From NCBI GenBank assembly GCA_000827495.1, contig KN817595.1, positions 124,001-188,000 on the forward strand: DNA of 64,000 bases. Direction: 5' to 3'. The position numbers and the translations under genes were made by a program. The DNA comes from Hypholoma sublateritium FD-334 SS-4. Taxonomy: Eukaryota > Basidiomycota > Agaricomycetes > Agaricales > Strophariaceae. Shown here in pieces: positions 1 through 11,739 of the stretch. How positions within the stretch are numbered: position 1 is the stretch's first letter; every line of letters begins with the position of its first letter. The notes under the pieces are model-generated. The model saw only the letters and a program-made list of their open reading frames with translations. It was not told the origin of the DNA and did not search any database.

Positions 1-86
1 GCGCCCCGTCAAACCTTTGCACAGGTAAGTGTATCCCCCACCTTCATGCACTCGCATTCCCGTGACGCACCCTTCAAGCTATAGAC

Positions 87-1794
87 ATGCACCTCGACTT
101 CGAGCGGTATGTGGCCACCGACAACACGTACAGCATTGCGGATGCCATCTGGGAAAGCATCGAATATGAATACGACCACGCACACCTTGATTCCGCCCCC
201 GTTGAACCGCTCACCCCCCCCACCGCCGAGGAAGAAATTGAACTCCAACGGGCGTACGATGCGTTCTATGGAACGTCGCCGTTGAACTCTCCATCCCCAT
301 CCCCGTCGTCCTCTCGCCCCTCCTCGCCCGATCCTGCTGCACGGGAGCGAGAGCTCGACAAATCATTCGGATCATCCCCGCTCAGCTCGGTCCCCCCATC
401 TCCTGCTGCATCGAGCTCCCCCCTACCCAACGCGGGGGCCCACTCGAAGCCCGCTGAGCGTTCGGTCGCCGCCCCACGCGCTTCCTCAACCTCCTCTCCC
501 CCCAACGCGGCGATTCACTCGAAGTCCGTAGGGGCCGGCCTCAGCAGCAAGGCGCTCCAAAGGAAGAAAAACTCCCATAAGAACCGCCGGCATAGGCGCC
601 AAACGGAGCGCTCCAAGGCCGACAAGAACGCCTCGCCCCATCCCAACGGCCAGAAGCACATTGCGCAAGCGGAGGCCACGCCGACCGCATACGACACGAG
701 CAGCATTCCCTCGGCCTCCAGCGGGTTCATTGCGCTTCCGGATCGCGGCCCGAGAGTGTGTCCTGGGGCGGAGGAGCTGCTCAAGGATCCGCGCTTCCGG
801 TATATCAGATGGCGGGGGAGGTCCGTGCATTCCTGAACCGCCCGCTGCGCCCTCACTGACGCCCCGCCTCCGGCCAGAATTACGCAGGCCATCGTCGATA
901 GGGATGGTCGCGTCATTGCCGTTTTGGCCGGCCATCCGAACGATGTAGATTGGGGCACCGTACAGCGCACCGCCCACTCCGCCATTCTATCGGCGAAAAC
1001 GCGGACCAGGTTTATGAAGAAGGCCACGAGGCATCGACGGGGGGACTACCCCGCTGCTGCCGTCGGGATCTCATTTGGAGGAGGGCAAAAGGTATGCGCA
1101 GCTTTCACCCCGTTGACCCAACTCAGCCAACTTCAATCAGTCCCCTGGCAACCTCAGGCATGAAGAACGCAACGCGGCAGAGCTAAACGGGCTGCTGAAG
1201 CACGACTCCATTCGGAGAATCGCAGGCTTCGCCTCCAGCGCCTTCCTGTCTTGGGCCCCTAGGCTGCATGGGCACTTTGCTGAGAACCTCGATGGCCTCC
1301 TCAAGACCCACCCCTCCCTTCGGCGCAACTTTCCCAACAGCGTCTGGGCCGCCGCGACGTTCAACTTCGGCCCACAAGTTGTAACGAAGAAACACAGGGA
1401 CTTCGCCAACCTCCCGTATGGCTGGTGCGCGGTGACTGCCTTGGGAGACTTTGACCCCACCGAAGGCGGCCACCTGGTACTCTGGGACCTCGGGCTCGTC
1501 ATCGAGTTCCCGCCGGGATCGACCATCCTCCTTCCATCAGCTGCCATTTCGCACTCGAATACGCCGATATCCCGCACGGAAAGCAGGAGTTCATTCGCGC
1601 AGTATAGCGCAGGCGGGCTGTTTCGTTGGGCCGCGCACGGCTTCCAGAAGGACTCGCAGTTTTTTCAAGGCAAGTCAGCTGAGGAGAGGGAGATCATTTC
1701 CGAGGGGAATGCTGCCCGGTGCAAACTAGGTCTGTCCCTCTTCTCCACCCTCAGGGAGCTGAGGGCAGCAGCGGGGTCGTCGTTAAGTAGGTAG
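87..1794 (+). CDS. 2OG-Fe(II) dioxygenase-like protein of the Agaricomycete mobile-element type
   Basis: Three exons fit: 87-820, 878-1091 and 1141-1794 (introns 821-877 and 1092-1140, GT-AG, in frame). The N-terminal half is Ser/Pro/Ala-rich, low complexity, with a basic Lys/Arg/His stretch near residues 155-190. Exon 2 gives a short conserved-looking piece (AIVDRDGRVIAVLAG). Exon 3 holds a double-stranded beta-helix core: the metal-binding HxD is in KHRDFANLPYGW, then GGHLVLWDLGLVIEFPPGS, the distal His in ISHSN, and a likely 2-oxoglutarate Arg in ESRSSFAQY. The order matches the TET/JBP-like dioxygenases multiplied in basidiomycetes, often beside transposons; substrate (methylated pyrimidine in DNA) is inferred only. 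The start at 87 is the first ATG of the open frame; an upstream exon outside the window is possible. No transposase is adjacent. A closely similar fold is encoded at 11.7-13.1 kb. Confidence 0.7.
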
Positions 1795-1859
1795 ACCTGT
1801 GTACCCCATCTAGCAATGAAATAGAGTACCTTGCTGCGAAGATTCTTGAACCTGCTGTA

Positions 1860-2550
1860 AATGCTGCTCGCGATAACAAGAAGCAACGCATATTTACTCG
1901 CTGGAAACGCCACTCGCGATAACAAGAAGCAGCATATTTAATATGTTCTTTTGCATGTATTACACATCTACATACATTACCCTAGTATTCCAAATGTCAC
2001 TCGCGATAACAAGAAGCAACGAGCACCAAGCAGCACGCACTCTAGAATAACACCGTAATCTACTCTGCGACCGTTCTCGCCAACACCTCGCTACTGAGGT
2101 TTTCGATGCTGAGATTCTTGAACTCGCTGGAGACACACCTCGCGATAGCAAGAAGCAGCATATTTAATGTGCCATTTGTGTACTATCTACATGTACTACT
2201 TGCCTACATACGTTACTCAGGTATTCTAAATAGCGCTCGCAATAACAAGAAGCAGCATACTTAATGTGTCATTTGTGTGCTATCTACATGTATTACTTGC
2301 CTACATACACTACTCAGGTATTCTAAATAGCGCTCGCGATAACAAGAAACAGCATATTTAATGGGCCATTTGTGTGCTATCTACACGTATTACTTGCCTA
2401 CATACATTACTCAGATATTCTAAATAGCGCTCGCGATAACAAGAAACAGCATATTTAATGGGCCATTTGTGTACTATCTACACGTATTACTTGCCTACAT
2501 ACATTACTCAGGCATTCTAAACAGCGCTCGCGATAACAAGAAGCAATGAA
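1860..2550. repeat. Tandem/interspersed array built on CTCGCGATAACAAGAAGCA
   Basis: The core CTCGCGATAACAAGAAGCA, with small changes, recurs near 1868, 1912, 1998, 2140, 2236, 2332, 2430 and 2528. From 2140 on, spacing is regular at about 96-98 bp and the unit includes a CATATTTAATG and a TACTTGCCTACATAC segment. Further lone copies of the core occur near 3285 and 3397. No coding potential is seen. Confidence 0.8.
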
Positions 2551-2779
2551 TACCAAGTAAGTACTCATGCTTGAATAATGCTGTAATCTAAGCATATCTT
2601 GTGCTACTCCTTCACTTGTATTACTCTTACATATTACTCCACTATTCTATTTGTATTTTACCTTGCAGCTGCTCTAGAGTAATTGTGCTGAGATTCTCGA
2701 CTTGCTATAAACGGTGTTCGCGATAATAAGTAGTGTATGTAAGTACTTTGCTGCCCCATTCAAGGATCTCGGACTATCT

Positions 2780-3230
2780 TCAATCGCTGCATCAGAGGGA
2801 GTGATGCAGGTGGCGACTCGTCCTCGAAGTCCCAATCCCAGGCCCATCCGTCGTCCTCGAGGACCTTCGCTGTTGAAAATTTTACATCAGAGGAGGGACG
2901 CAGGTGGTGACTCATCCTCGAAGTCCCAATCGCCAATCTACCTGCCGTCCTCGAGGACCCCACTGCTGAAGTTTTTACATCAGAGGAGGGACGCAGGTGG
3001 TGACTCATCCTCAATGTCCCAATCGCCAATCTACCTGCCGTCCTCGAGGACCTCACTGCTGAAGTTTTTACATCAGAGGGAGGGACGCAGGTGGTGACTC
3101 ATCCTCGAAGTCCCAATCTCTAATCCACCTGCCATCCTCGAGGACCTCACTGCTGAAATTTTTACATCAGACGGAGGGACGCAGGTGGTGGCTCATCCTC
3201 GAAGTCCCAATACCTAATCTACCTGTCGTC
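2780..3230. repeat. Second tandem array, about 93-96 bp units
   Basis: Five units marked by CATCAGAGG(A)GGGACGCAGG at about 2788, 2884, 2977, 3070 and 3164, each containing CTCATCCTCGAAGTCCCAAT and CGTCCTCGAGGACC. The 93-bp period is a multiple of three, which keeps open frames running through it; these frames are a by-product of the period and are not called as a gene. Confidence 0.8.
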
Positions 3231-4844
3231 CTCGATGGCCTTGCCGCTGAGATTTTTATATTTAGAGCTTGTTGCCAACGCCACTCGCGATAGCAAGAAG
3301 CAGCGTTGCTCCTGTTGTGCTCCGTTACTGCAGCCTATTTCACTGGCGTTCTCAAGTGCTTCCCCCCTGATATTTCCGGACTTGCTGGTAACACCGCTCG
3401 CGATAACAAAAGGCCTTTATAAATTCTATTTTTTTGCTAGGTAGGCCTTCGCTTCCGTACGGTGTGATCGTCCTCGTCGAGAACGATCCTCGTCTGGTAT
3501 TCGACAATCTCCGCCGAGGCCGCTGCCTTTACCTCTAGAGGCTTAGCCCCCTTAAGTCAAGTCGCCGCCGTTCAATGCCTGTCAAGATGTGGGCGTGTGC
3601 AGTCGCGCTGTGGCCATTTGCTCGGGTCGTGATTAGTACCGTCGAATCGGCGTCGATCCTTGTACGAAATGCGGCAGTTTTAAACGAGATCGGACACGGC
3701 CACAGTCTGGAGAAAGATCCGGTTAACAAACCGGTGCGTAGCATTCGTACGGCCAACGTGCCTTGGGTGTCAAATAAATCTATGTGTCCTTGCAGTGCAC
3801 GCAGCGCGCGACCTGCAGAGGGGCTCTGCGTTTGCTGGTAAACTTTCTCAAGCTGACACATGTGAATGGGGCACTTACGGTGATTTATGGCGAGAAATAC
3901 TCATCGAGAACGCCGCATATGACGTTTACGTTCCGCCGCCTTGCACCCTCCGCCATCCCACACTCCATTAATTGTCGTGAGCGCCGGGCCAACGACCGCA
4001 GCCAATCGCAAAGCTCGCTTACGCTTAGTCCAGCGTGCTCGCCTGGGAAGTAGTTGATATTTCAAGGGTGGTGCAGGACGCCGTAAATGCGGAGCGAGCC
4101 GTGTCGATGGGGAATCGCGAGATCTTGAGCTGTATGATTTGGAGGGGCGTACCGCCCGACTAAGCGCGTCTTCGTTGAATAGCGAGCTCCCAGTCTACGG
4201 CGGCGGTCGGGTGATGAAAGGCTGGCCCAGATGTCCGGCTGCATCAAATAAAAATGGGCGCGCGGGTTCGCGCTACTGCGTCTGGCAACGTCGGCCGTAC
4301 GCGCGATGGGACGTTATCAGTTCAATAGCGGCGCATCAAAGGACCATGACCACAGCAGGCTCAACGGAGAGCACACTATGGTGGGATGGCCTTGGCAGCT
4401 CGAGCCGGGAGAATCATTGCATTGACAGCATCTATGGAGCCGAAGTTGTTAGCTGCTTCCATGGAGCCGAAGCTGTTAGCTGCTGGAGTGATCGGATGGC
4501 AGGGTTTTCAGGGTTGCCTGGCTCTTCAAGGCATCAATTTCACTTGTAGGACTTCTAGGCTTTCCCACAGGGCTAAGTTCCAGCTATGGGGCAACTTGGG
4601 GGTGGACAATGTTGATTCTATTGGGCATGGGGGGCGGAGGTAACAACGAACTGGTCCAAGGGCTATCTACATCAGTGCAGTGGCGGATGGTGGGAGGCAG
4701 CAGGTCCATTTGGTAAGGAATGAAGGATATAAGTAAAATGATGACTAAAGTAATGAGCTCAACTAGACTTCGGTCAAACGAGTGCACTTTCTATTCAAAT
4801 CATTGGGCAGGAGGGGCGGCGGTGGCCAGCCGATGTCCAAACGC
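3231..4844. other. Intergenic stretch without a supported gene
   Basis: Contains two more copies of the CTCGCGATA core (near 3285 and 3397) and a short direct duplication (27-bp period, unit ATGGAGCCGAAG-TGTTAGCTGCT) at 4434-4487. Open frames of about 100 codons occur on both strands but overlap each other, lack splice context and show no recognisable motif. Confidence 0.5.
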
Positions 4845-5551
4845 CTAGAAGGCATCACGCTTGCGCTTCTTGCTGGGCCGCTCGGCCTCTTCGTCATCGC
4901 TAAGGGTGTGGAGCGGGCGAGGGCGAGGTCCATGGACGTCCTCCCCATTCGGAGCGCCTACGCCGGTGGAACCCGAGCCGCTGGCAGCCGGGGATCCGTT
5001 GCCACGAGCCCGAATACGAACGATAGTTCGGGCGCTCGAGGTCGAGTGGGCACTCCCATGGGGTATGAGGTATCGATCAATGCATCGGGATCGGTAGCCG
5101 GGGCCCTGCGCGCCAAGCGCAGCCGCAACGACGACGGCGGGCGACGGGGAGCAGGTGGAGGGGGCACCAGAACCGGGGGTAGACGGAGGTGGAGCTGCGG
5201 AGCCTTCGCGCGAGGAATCGCCGTCGTCAGAATCGACTCTGGGCGTGCTGCTGTTGGCATCAAAGAGGACAGTGACGAGAACCTTCTTCGTCAGTGTTGT
5301 GATGGCCTTCTCAATGCGCTTGTTGACTGTCAGGTATGTTAGTTTCAATATATATTACACACAAAGGGAGAAACCGTACTCCCAAGCCTATCAAAATATA
5401 CACGCGTCCCCGTGATGACGCGTTGCTGCTCGTGCCCGTCGTCGAGGGGGGTGAACGAGCCGCTTTCCACGCCGGTTTCGGTGTAAGTCCAGCTGGGGTC
5501 AGGCGGCGCAGGCTTGGACGCCTGGCGGTTGTTGTTGTTGGCGGAGTTCAT
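4845..5551 (-). CDS. Hypothetical small nuclear-type protein
   Basis: Two exons fit on the minus strand: 5551-5404 and 5326-4845, with an intron 5403-5327 (GTGTAT...CAG) that keeps frame (VITG-TLNKRIEKAITT). The product is about 210 aa. The N-terminus is Asn/Pro-rich; a short helix-forming Lys-rich segment (NKRIEKAITTLTKKVL) sits near residue 50; the middle is low-complexity Ser/Pro/Gly; the end is acidic then basic (SDDEEAERPSKKRKRDAF), a classical monopartite nuclear localisation signal. I do not recognise the family. The start is the first ATG and is followed by a plausible AT-rich 5' flank toward 5.6-6.0 kb, shared as a divergent intergenic region with the plus-strand gene at 6033. Confidence 0.55.
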
Positions 5552-6032
5552 AGAGTAGAGGAGAGAGGAGAAGACCTAAGAGAGCGACTGTGGTGGGTGA
5601 TGTATCATGGCGGATTTTGGAGGCACTTTTAAATGGTGAGAGGCAAGGTTGTGACATCAACGTGAGACAGACTTCGCGAAAAATTGGCCAAAAACAACAG
5701 TGCCAAACAAACGCTCACCCTGCAGACGGCGTTTCCCAAGCATTTCCCACCGGTTTCTTGTCTCATTTTCCGTAGCCGCTAGCTTGGATCCAAGATTCCA
5801 AGGCTCACATTTTCGTTGCCGCTAGGCGCATCCTAGATCCACCGAATTAACGAAGATCTGGGAGAATATGTCTTACGATTCGCGAGGCCGATGGGTGGCT
5901 TATGTGTCAAAAATGGTGAGAGCGCCTCATGCCTACCTCCGCCTCACCAACTGTCGCTGACGAAGGTCTCAATTTTTTCTCCATTAATATTCTTTCTTCA
6001 TTCTCTTCCCCATTGTATCCTTCCTTTGCACG

Positions 6033-9000
6033 ATGGTGAACCCAGGCGGATTCTCGGGACTCCGCAAGAATTTTCTTGACAACGAACAGGCCACCTACAA
6101 TGTTGCCGTTGAGGCGAAGCGCGCTGCTGACACCCTCGCCGACATCCAGAGGCGCTATTTCAAGCGCTTTCCCGTTACGCTTTCGCATAATGAAGATCCC
6201 ACGGATGATTTTCTTGCATCCGTCGACGACGATGCCCCCGACCCCGAATTAACCCCCCCCAATCGCGCCAACATGGATTCAGACGACGCGTATGATCGTG
6301 CTAAGCGAGTGTACGAGCTTCAAATCATCGAGATCAAAATGAGGAAGGCAGTATGTATTATGTTACTGCAGCTTTGACCGGCACATATTGACCTATTTAC
6401 TAGCAAATCAAGCGTCGATTGCACTATAACTACAGCAAGACGAAGAACGTAAAGGCAACGTTTGAAATGGGGTCCAACGACCCAATGGCGATCCTGATGT
6501 CAAAACTCACGGGAAATAGCCTTCAACGGCCGCGGTTGAAGACCCCGTACAACCTATGGGGGCCCAGCAATAGATGCTTTGTCGACCCCGTCTTCGCTGA
6601 GCGCGTCAAAGAGGGAAACGTCCCTGCCAAAGGCCAGGCTGCTCTTCGTAGCTCGATCTACAAGGAGCTTTTTGAGGAACTTCCCGAGGATGAACGACGT
6701 GAGTGGGTTGAACGGGCGGAGCGGGAGCATCAACAGGCTCTTGACAAGGCCGATGCTGCTCTCAAGTCTGGGCCATCCACGGCTCCAGAGGACAGACAGA
6801 GGTACGTTGCCGTTTTTTTCATTTTACTAATTCCTAATGCACCGTTCACATTTTAGGATCATTGAATGCCTTCCTAAGTTTTTTCAACCCATCCTCGACA
6901 TGGTCGCCGAGCATACTGGATGGACGGCCACTTTGATTACTGGAGGGCCCGAGCCTGCTGACGGCGGACGCCTGAATGTGGTCAGGTAAGGCTTATCAAT
7001 GCGATTGTTTCTATCGCCGCTAATATTGCTTGCTAGCGTTCATGCTGCACAAGTAGCCACTGTCTGCATGTATGAAGCTGGGTAGTTACCTAAGTAGAGA
7101 GATATATCCACAGCGGAAACTGCCCACTGGGCAACTCATGCATGCTCTGCCTGCCAAATGGCTACGTTTTGAGTGCTACGACGTGCCTTTTGCAGTGCTG
7201 TGCTTATTTGTTTGCACATTGATGCACATCAAAAGCCAATGTGTGACCTCTTGCTTGCCTCTATTTACATTGTGTGGGCTCACTCATGTCATATTCTGGC
7301 CTCAAATTGAAACAAATGTAAATAATAGCCATCAGCCCAGGNCTAGCATGGGAATAACACCCAGGCCCAAAATGGAAGGCCAAGCAGGACTTTGCCAAAT
7401 TTGGCCCAAGTCTATCTTTTGGGCAGCTGCACATGAGATCCCGAAGTCATCTAATCTAGTTGATATCTAGCTGATAAAAGGCCTTTATCTCATTGTTTTG
7501 TGCACAGACCACTGGATTTCTTTCCATATACAGATAGTTTATGAATTTTAGGGAATTTTAAAAATTATTTGATAATTTTCTGAGGGGGTCAATTTTGCAA
7601 ATAGGCAGCCGTTCAAAAATTCATTTTGCATTTTACCAAATAAGGAAGCCACCTACAGTGATGATTTTGGTATATTTGGATAGCTCTGAATTTTCTGCTA
7701 ATTTAGCAATTTTTTTCTCATTTTCTATTTTTAGACTAGCTTATATAAGATCATTGCTGCCACATTAGGAAACAGTGGCAAGTGCCCATTTCATGCATGT
7801 GGGGGTGGGCCTTGGGCAACTGCCCTATGATGTATCACTGGGCAACTTCCCAAGGCTTTGGGCAGTTTCCGCTGTGGATATATCACTCTACTTAGGCAAC
7901 TACCATGGGTTGATACATGAAAACAGCAGCCATGGTTGCATGCTGGTGCTACAAGTGGCGCCGTCAAGATGAACTTCGGGCGCTGCGAACGCGCCTCGTA
8001 CTCCGACGTCGTTCTCCCACTTTTTGGGAAATTTCTGAGGAAATGCTACTGTAGGTACTTTAACGTCATGGCCTAGAGTGGCAAATACTGACCCTTCCCC
8101 CCCTTCCTCAGCTGTTCAGGAATGCCGAGACCGCACTCTGCACGACAGCTCTGCTTTCGCCGGGCTGGCGGAGATTGGAAATCAAGAGGGGTTCGATGTA
8201 CACCGCCTCGACGACAGGCCCCGCGAAGGTGATGGGTTTATCAGGATGGTAGCCCCTGGCCAGACGCCGTCCATTGGCATTCGCGCAACCTCATCCTCTA
8301 TGCGCAAGTCGTCCTCCACTTCCGCTCAGCCATCTGCGTCGGCCGCCATTGCACGGTCTACGCCCCAACACAAGAAAGCGGACAAGTCCGCACTTACCAT
8401 CCCTGCTACTATCAAATTCGGGCCGCCAAAGGGAAGGAGGCGAGACAGTATGGCGGATGGTTCTTTAGGCGAGGGGGGGCCATCCCACGTCCTAGGCGAA
8501 GCGCAGACCGGAGATCTTGGCCCCGCAGCTGCGCCTAGTGTCGGATGTGCGTCTCGTGGGCCAACGCCGCCAACCTCGAGGCCCTCAACCCCCATCCCAA
8601 CCGTGGCCGTCGACACCCCATCATTGAAATGTTCAGTGGCTCCAGCCCCACCAGCGCCCATCGATCCGTCAAGTACCGACATGGACAACGCCCCATCTCC
8701 GGCCCCTACACCTGTTCAGCGCGCGACTTCCACTCAGCCGACACCGCCCACACCCATCGCCGCCGCTCCGTCTGTCGCCCGCGCTCAATCCGCCATGCCA
8801 TTCGTCGGTACGGTGCTCAAACTCCGCTGCCGTGACGACGCTGTGCCATCCACAGCGACAGCATTCAACGCAGCGCCGCTCACCGGTGCTGCTTTAGCCA
8901 CACCGCCCGCCGTCCCTCCCATTCAGCAAGGTACCCGTAGCACATCTCCCGACGCCGTTGGCCCGAGCTTTCCCCACACGCCAGAGATGCATCAGCCGCC

Positions 9001-9697
9001 CGCGGCGGACTCCACGTTGACACCACACCCACGGCATCTCGTGGGGTCAATAGCAGTGCCTGATCTGGAGCAAGATGCGCAGGTGGAAGTTTGGAAGGGA
9101 AATCACAAGCGCAAAAGGGGCGCTGACAGCCTACCTGCAGCCAAGAGGAGGAAAACGTCAAACGAAGGGCCCACCCCATCGACTTCGGGTGCCGCAGATA
9201 CGGCATCTGTCGACGGTGTGGGTGCCCGGCCGAGCTGGGTAGTCAACGCCCTCAACCTTCTTCGATCCACCCCACTGGGACCGGAATGGGATGCCCTCGT
9301 TCGCAGCTGGCTGCAGTTTGAGCAAAGCGAGGGATTCAAGGATGGCCGCAAACTGGGTAGCCGGCACCGCCCTCGTATCGTCGCTGACTGGATCCAGCGA
9401 GCCCGAACACCAAAATTCAGGCCCGAGATCAAGAACGCAGACAAATTCATCGACGAATTTGATACCTGGTGGCGGACGCTACAGCCTGCCTGGAGGCTCG
9501 ACAGTGCCAGCGATCTCCTGACACGAGACGGAGACGACTGGGGCTGTCTTAGATGCTCCGGCGTGAATGGGCTGCTCAGCGTTCTTGCTGCACTATTTTT
9601 CTGGGGCTGTCATGCTCAATCCGGAGCAGCAACATTCAAGTCAAGGTGGTTGGAGGCCCTGGAAGATGTCTCATATGCCATTACCAACCTGATCTGA
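6033..9697 (+). pseudogene. KDZ-transposon-associated divergent HMG-box protein, split by an insertion
   Basis: Exons that fit: 6033-6350, 6404-6801, 6857-6985, 7037-7047 continuing after the inserted element at 7946-8050, and 8112-9697. The HMG-like part is in exon 2: LKTPYNLWGPSNRC, then a Lys/Glu helix ending ELPEDERREWVERAERE. This divergent HMG domain is known from KDZ elements of basidiomycetes. Exon 3 carries the conserved FFQPILDMVAEHTGW and GGPEPADGGRLNVV segments. Removing 7048-7938 plus one CATGCTG copy joins SVHAG to ATSGAVKMNFGR in frame. Then comes a long Ser/Pro/Ala linker with KRKRGADSLPAAKRRK (likely NLS), and a C-terminal block (PSWVVNALNLLR...DGDDWGCLRCSGVNGLLS) typical of the family. 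Apart from the insertion no stop interrupts the exons, so the insertion may be recent. No KDZ transposase is visible next to it. Confidence 0.75.
7048..7938. mobile_element. Non-autonomous hAT-like element inserted in an exon
   Basis: Flanked by direct repeats CATGCTG at 7041-7047 and 7939-7945 (7 bp, 8 bp if one mismatch is allowed). The ends are imperfect inverted repeats starting with CA: the left reads CACAAGTAGCC..., and the inverse of the right reads CAACCATGG.... The best matching part of the inverted repeat is around 7090-7125 against 7860-7900 (TAAGTAGAG, ATATATCCACAGCGGAAACT). The interior is AT-rich, has one ambiguous base (7342) and no transposase. The 8-bp-class duplication and CA...TG ends suggest hAT; this assignment is inferred. 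Confidence 0.7.
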
Positions 9698-10170
9698 GCT
9701 GCCTACCGCCCCCGTTCGCCCATCGACGCCCTTTCTCAACCATCAACACCTTCATTTGCCCTTCGGCCCCTTTATTTATCCAACAGCACCTACATCCGTC
9801 CTTCGTTGCCCGTGAATTCTAAACCTCGTACGTTCATTATCCTATTATGTCATTGCGCGGCAGTTTAATTATCAATACCTTCGATCTTTCTATACTGCGT
9901 CCTTTGCTCAAATTTAATATCCTGTTTTCAGTGCCTCTCACCTCATGGAATTGTTTAGATTCATTTAGTCCATCTTATTACACTGCTTATCAAGCTCACT
10001 TAATTCCCCATACCTATTAGCCACAGAGATAGAATATGTTCAGAGTGTTTGCGTTGCATTCATGCCAAAAATGGAAATGTCGGACGTGTGACAAATGTTG
10101 TCACTCTGACTGATGTAATGGTGTGCCGAAATCCCGCTTTCGGCTGTCAAGCGGCCGAGCCATTCAAGGT
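9698..10170. other. AT-rich spacer after the HMG gene
   Basis: No gene, repeat or RNA is recognised here. It separates the 3' end of the HMG gene from the small inverted-repeat element before the Plavaka-linked genes. Confidence 0.4.
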
Positions 10171-10174
10171 CAAA

Positions 10175-10347
10175 ATACATGTTTTGTCAGATGTTAGAGA
10201 TGAAATTTGGGCAGCTACCTGGGCTTGAGGGTAAACTGTATGAAATTATTCTATGGGTTTGGTTTGGGGTAGTTTCCCAGGGCCCTGGGTAGCTGCCCAT
10301 GTGGATATAACAACATGGTCTGGCAATTTCCATAAGTTGATGTATGA
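10175..10347. mobile_element. Small inverted-repeat element related to the insertion at 7.05-7.94 kb
   Basis: A near-palindrome: GGGCAGCTACCTGGGC near 10207 faces CCCTGGGTAGCTGCCC near 10282. The right end (GTGGATATAACAAC ... AAGTTGATGTATGA) resembles the right end of the 7048-7938 element (GTGGATATATCACT ... GGTTGATACATGA). Ends and target duplication could not be fixed. Probably a miniature relative sitting just before the first exon of the next gene. Confidence 0.45.
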
Positions 10348-11739
10348 GTGCAGGAGCTACTGGTGAAGGGCGGGCGCCGTTCCGTGGCTACAAAGGATAC
10401 AACACAGGGTCAATCAAACGTTGGTGCAGGAGGAGGTCATGGAGGTGGGAATGCGGGTGGTGGTCATGCAGTAAATTGGGATCCAGACTGTCGACGAGGA
10501 GGTTGGTTTCTAAGTCAAAGGGCACTCGAAAGTCACAGAGAGGCTCTACTAGAGGGGGAAGAGCTCGATGATATACGGGAAGTGCAGCCCACCCCCGAGA
10601 ATCAAGTTCTCTTCCCCGATGCCAATCATTTTCTGTCGTGTTTAGCTGCCGCGTGTCGTTCGATATCTTCCAATTCCACTAGTAATTCTTCTATTACCTC
10701 ATCCTCAGTGACGTCCACCTCTGCGGTTTCCCTGTTAGAAAGACTGGTCGCCGAGAATCCTTGGAACGCCACAGGCCCCTACGTTGACGACAGTCTGGCA
10801 TCAATTGCATTGAGATGCAAGGCATCTGAGGACACCGTTAGCTGTGCCCAGTTTATATCTTTCCTAAATCTAATGCAGTTCCGGGTCAAGGTCGAGAGGT
10901 ACTTACTCTTCCCAATTTCCGTGTCATGAAATTCATTTAATTTGTATAGTTCGAAACGTCGGAAGGGTACCTCTACCCGTAAAATCTTGCTAGACTTGCT
11001 GAACGTCCTTCAAGAAGAGGAAAAACCAGAGAAGGTCCTCCGAACTCTACAGTACTGGATGAAAGACGGTGCAGCGTGTTGCTTACTAGCAGGAGCAGGT
11101 TGGTTTTTCCAGTACTTTGTCCAAAATTAAAGTCTGACGATTAGTCTACTTAGGGTCTATCTATCTTATTACAATCATGGCTTGCGCTCAAATCAAAGGC
11201 CATCTGAAGAGGCTTCCAGCTGACCAGGTGATCCGACTGGCAGCACTGATTCGTTGCCCTACAAATGGTCAGCTTCTTCAGTATTATTATAATAACTTGT
11301 TATTCAGATTTAAATTCAGATACACCAGCCGGTCGCTTGATCATTTCAGACATCATCCCAGCAGTTGCCAAGCTGCGAGCACAGTTTAACATCAAGTTTA
11401 CGACCATGTTTGCATACACGGTATTGCTTGACTTCAAGCAGCCGCTGACTATCATGTCTGACAATATCGTGGCATCTGACGGCTTCTTCGACTCAATTGC
11501 CTTTGAGTAGGTCGGTCATTCTTTCAATTCATCTTATTTGACTAATGTAATTGCATAGCTCTTTCATCAAACCTCGGGATTGGGAAAAATGGGCTTCATG
11601 CAGGAGTTTGCTTCCCATTCTACCTCTAGAATCTGGGAGACATTTCACTGCCATAGATCATACTATCAGCCGAAACCTTCTTTTGGCCTCAGTGTGGCCT
11701 ATAGCACCTGATACGCCAATACAACATTCAGCCTCCATC
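10348..11739 (+). CDS. Accessory protein upstream of, or fused to, the TET/JBP-like dioxygenase
   Basis: Exons with consistent splice sites can be followed: from 10348 to about 10899, about 10951 to 11097, about 11150 to 11266, about 11308 to 11509, then from about 11561. The product has a Gly-rich start, a poly-Ser tract near residue 110, and helical segments such as FISFLNLMQFRVKVER and STRKILLDLLNVLQEEEK. The last exon contains KPRDWEKWASCRSLLPIL and an ESGRHFTAIDHTISRN segment that I associate with repeated Agaricomycete element-borne proteins; its function is not known to me. The frame stays open into the next gene, so the two could be one protein of about 900 aa; the ATG at 11740 followed by a Ser/Asp-rich stretch could equally be a separate start. 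Exact first exon is uncertain because a small repeat element lies immediately upstream. Confidence 0.5.

Noticed and set aside
2714..3097. A 127-codon frame with 31-residue repeats
   Set aside because: It is produced by the 93-bp tandem array, whose period is a multiple of three; opposite-strand frames are equally long.
1860..3230. Possible CRISPR array
   Set aside because: Units are tandem with no unique spacers, too long, and the host is a eukaryote.
8078..9697. Separate gene starting at about 8078
   Set aside because: There is no ATG there, and a 61-nt intron (8051-8111) joins this frame to the preceding HMG exon at a conserved point.
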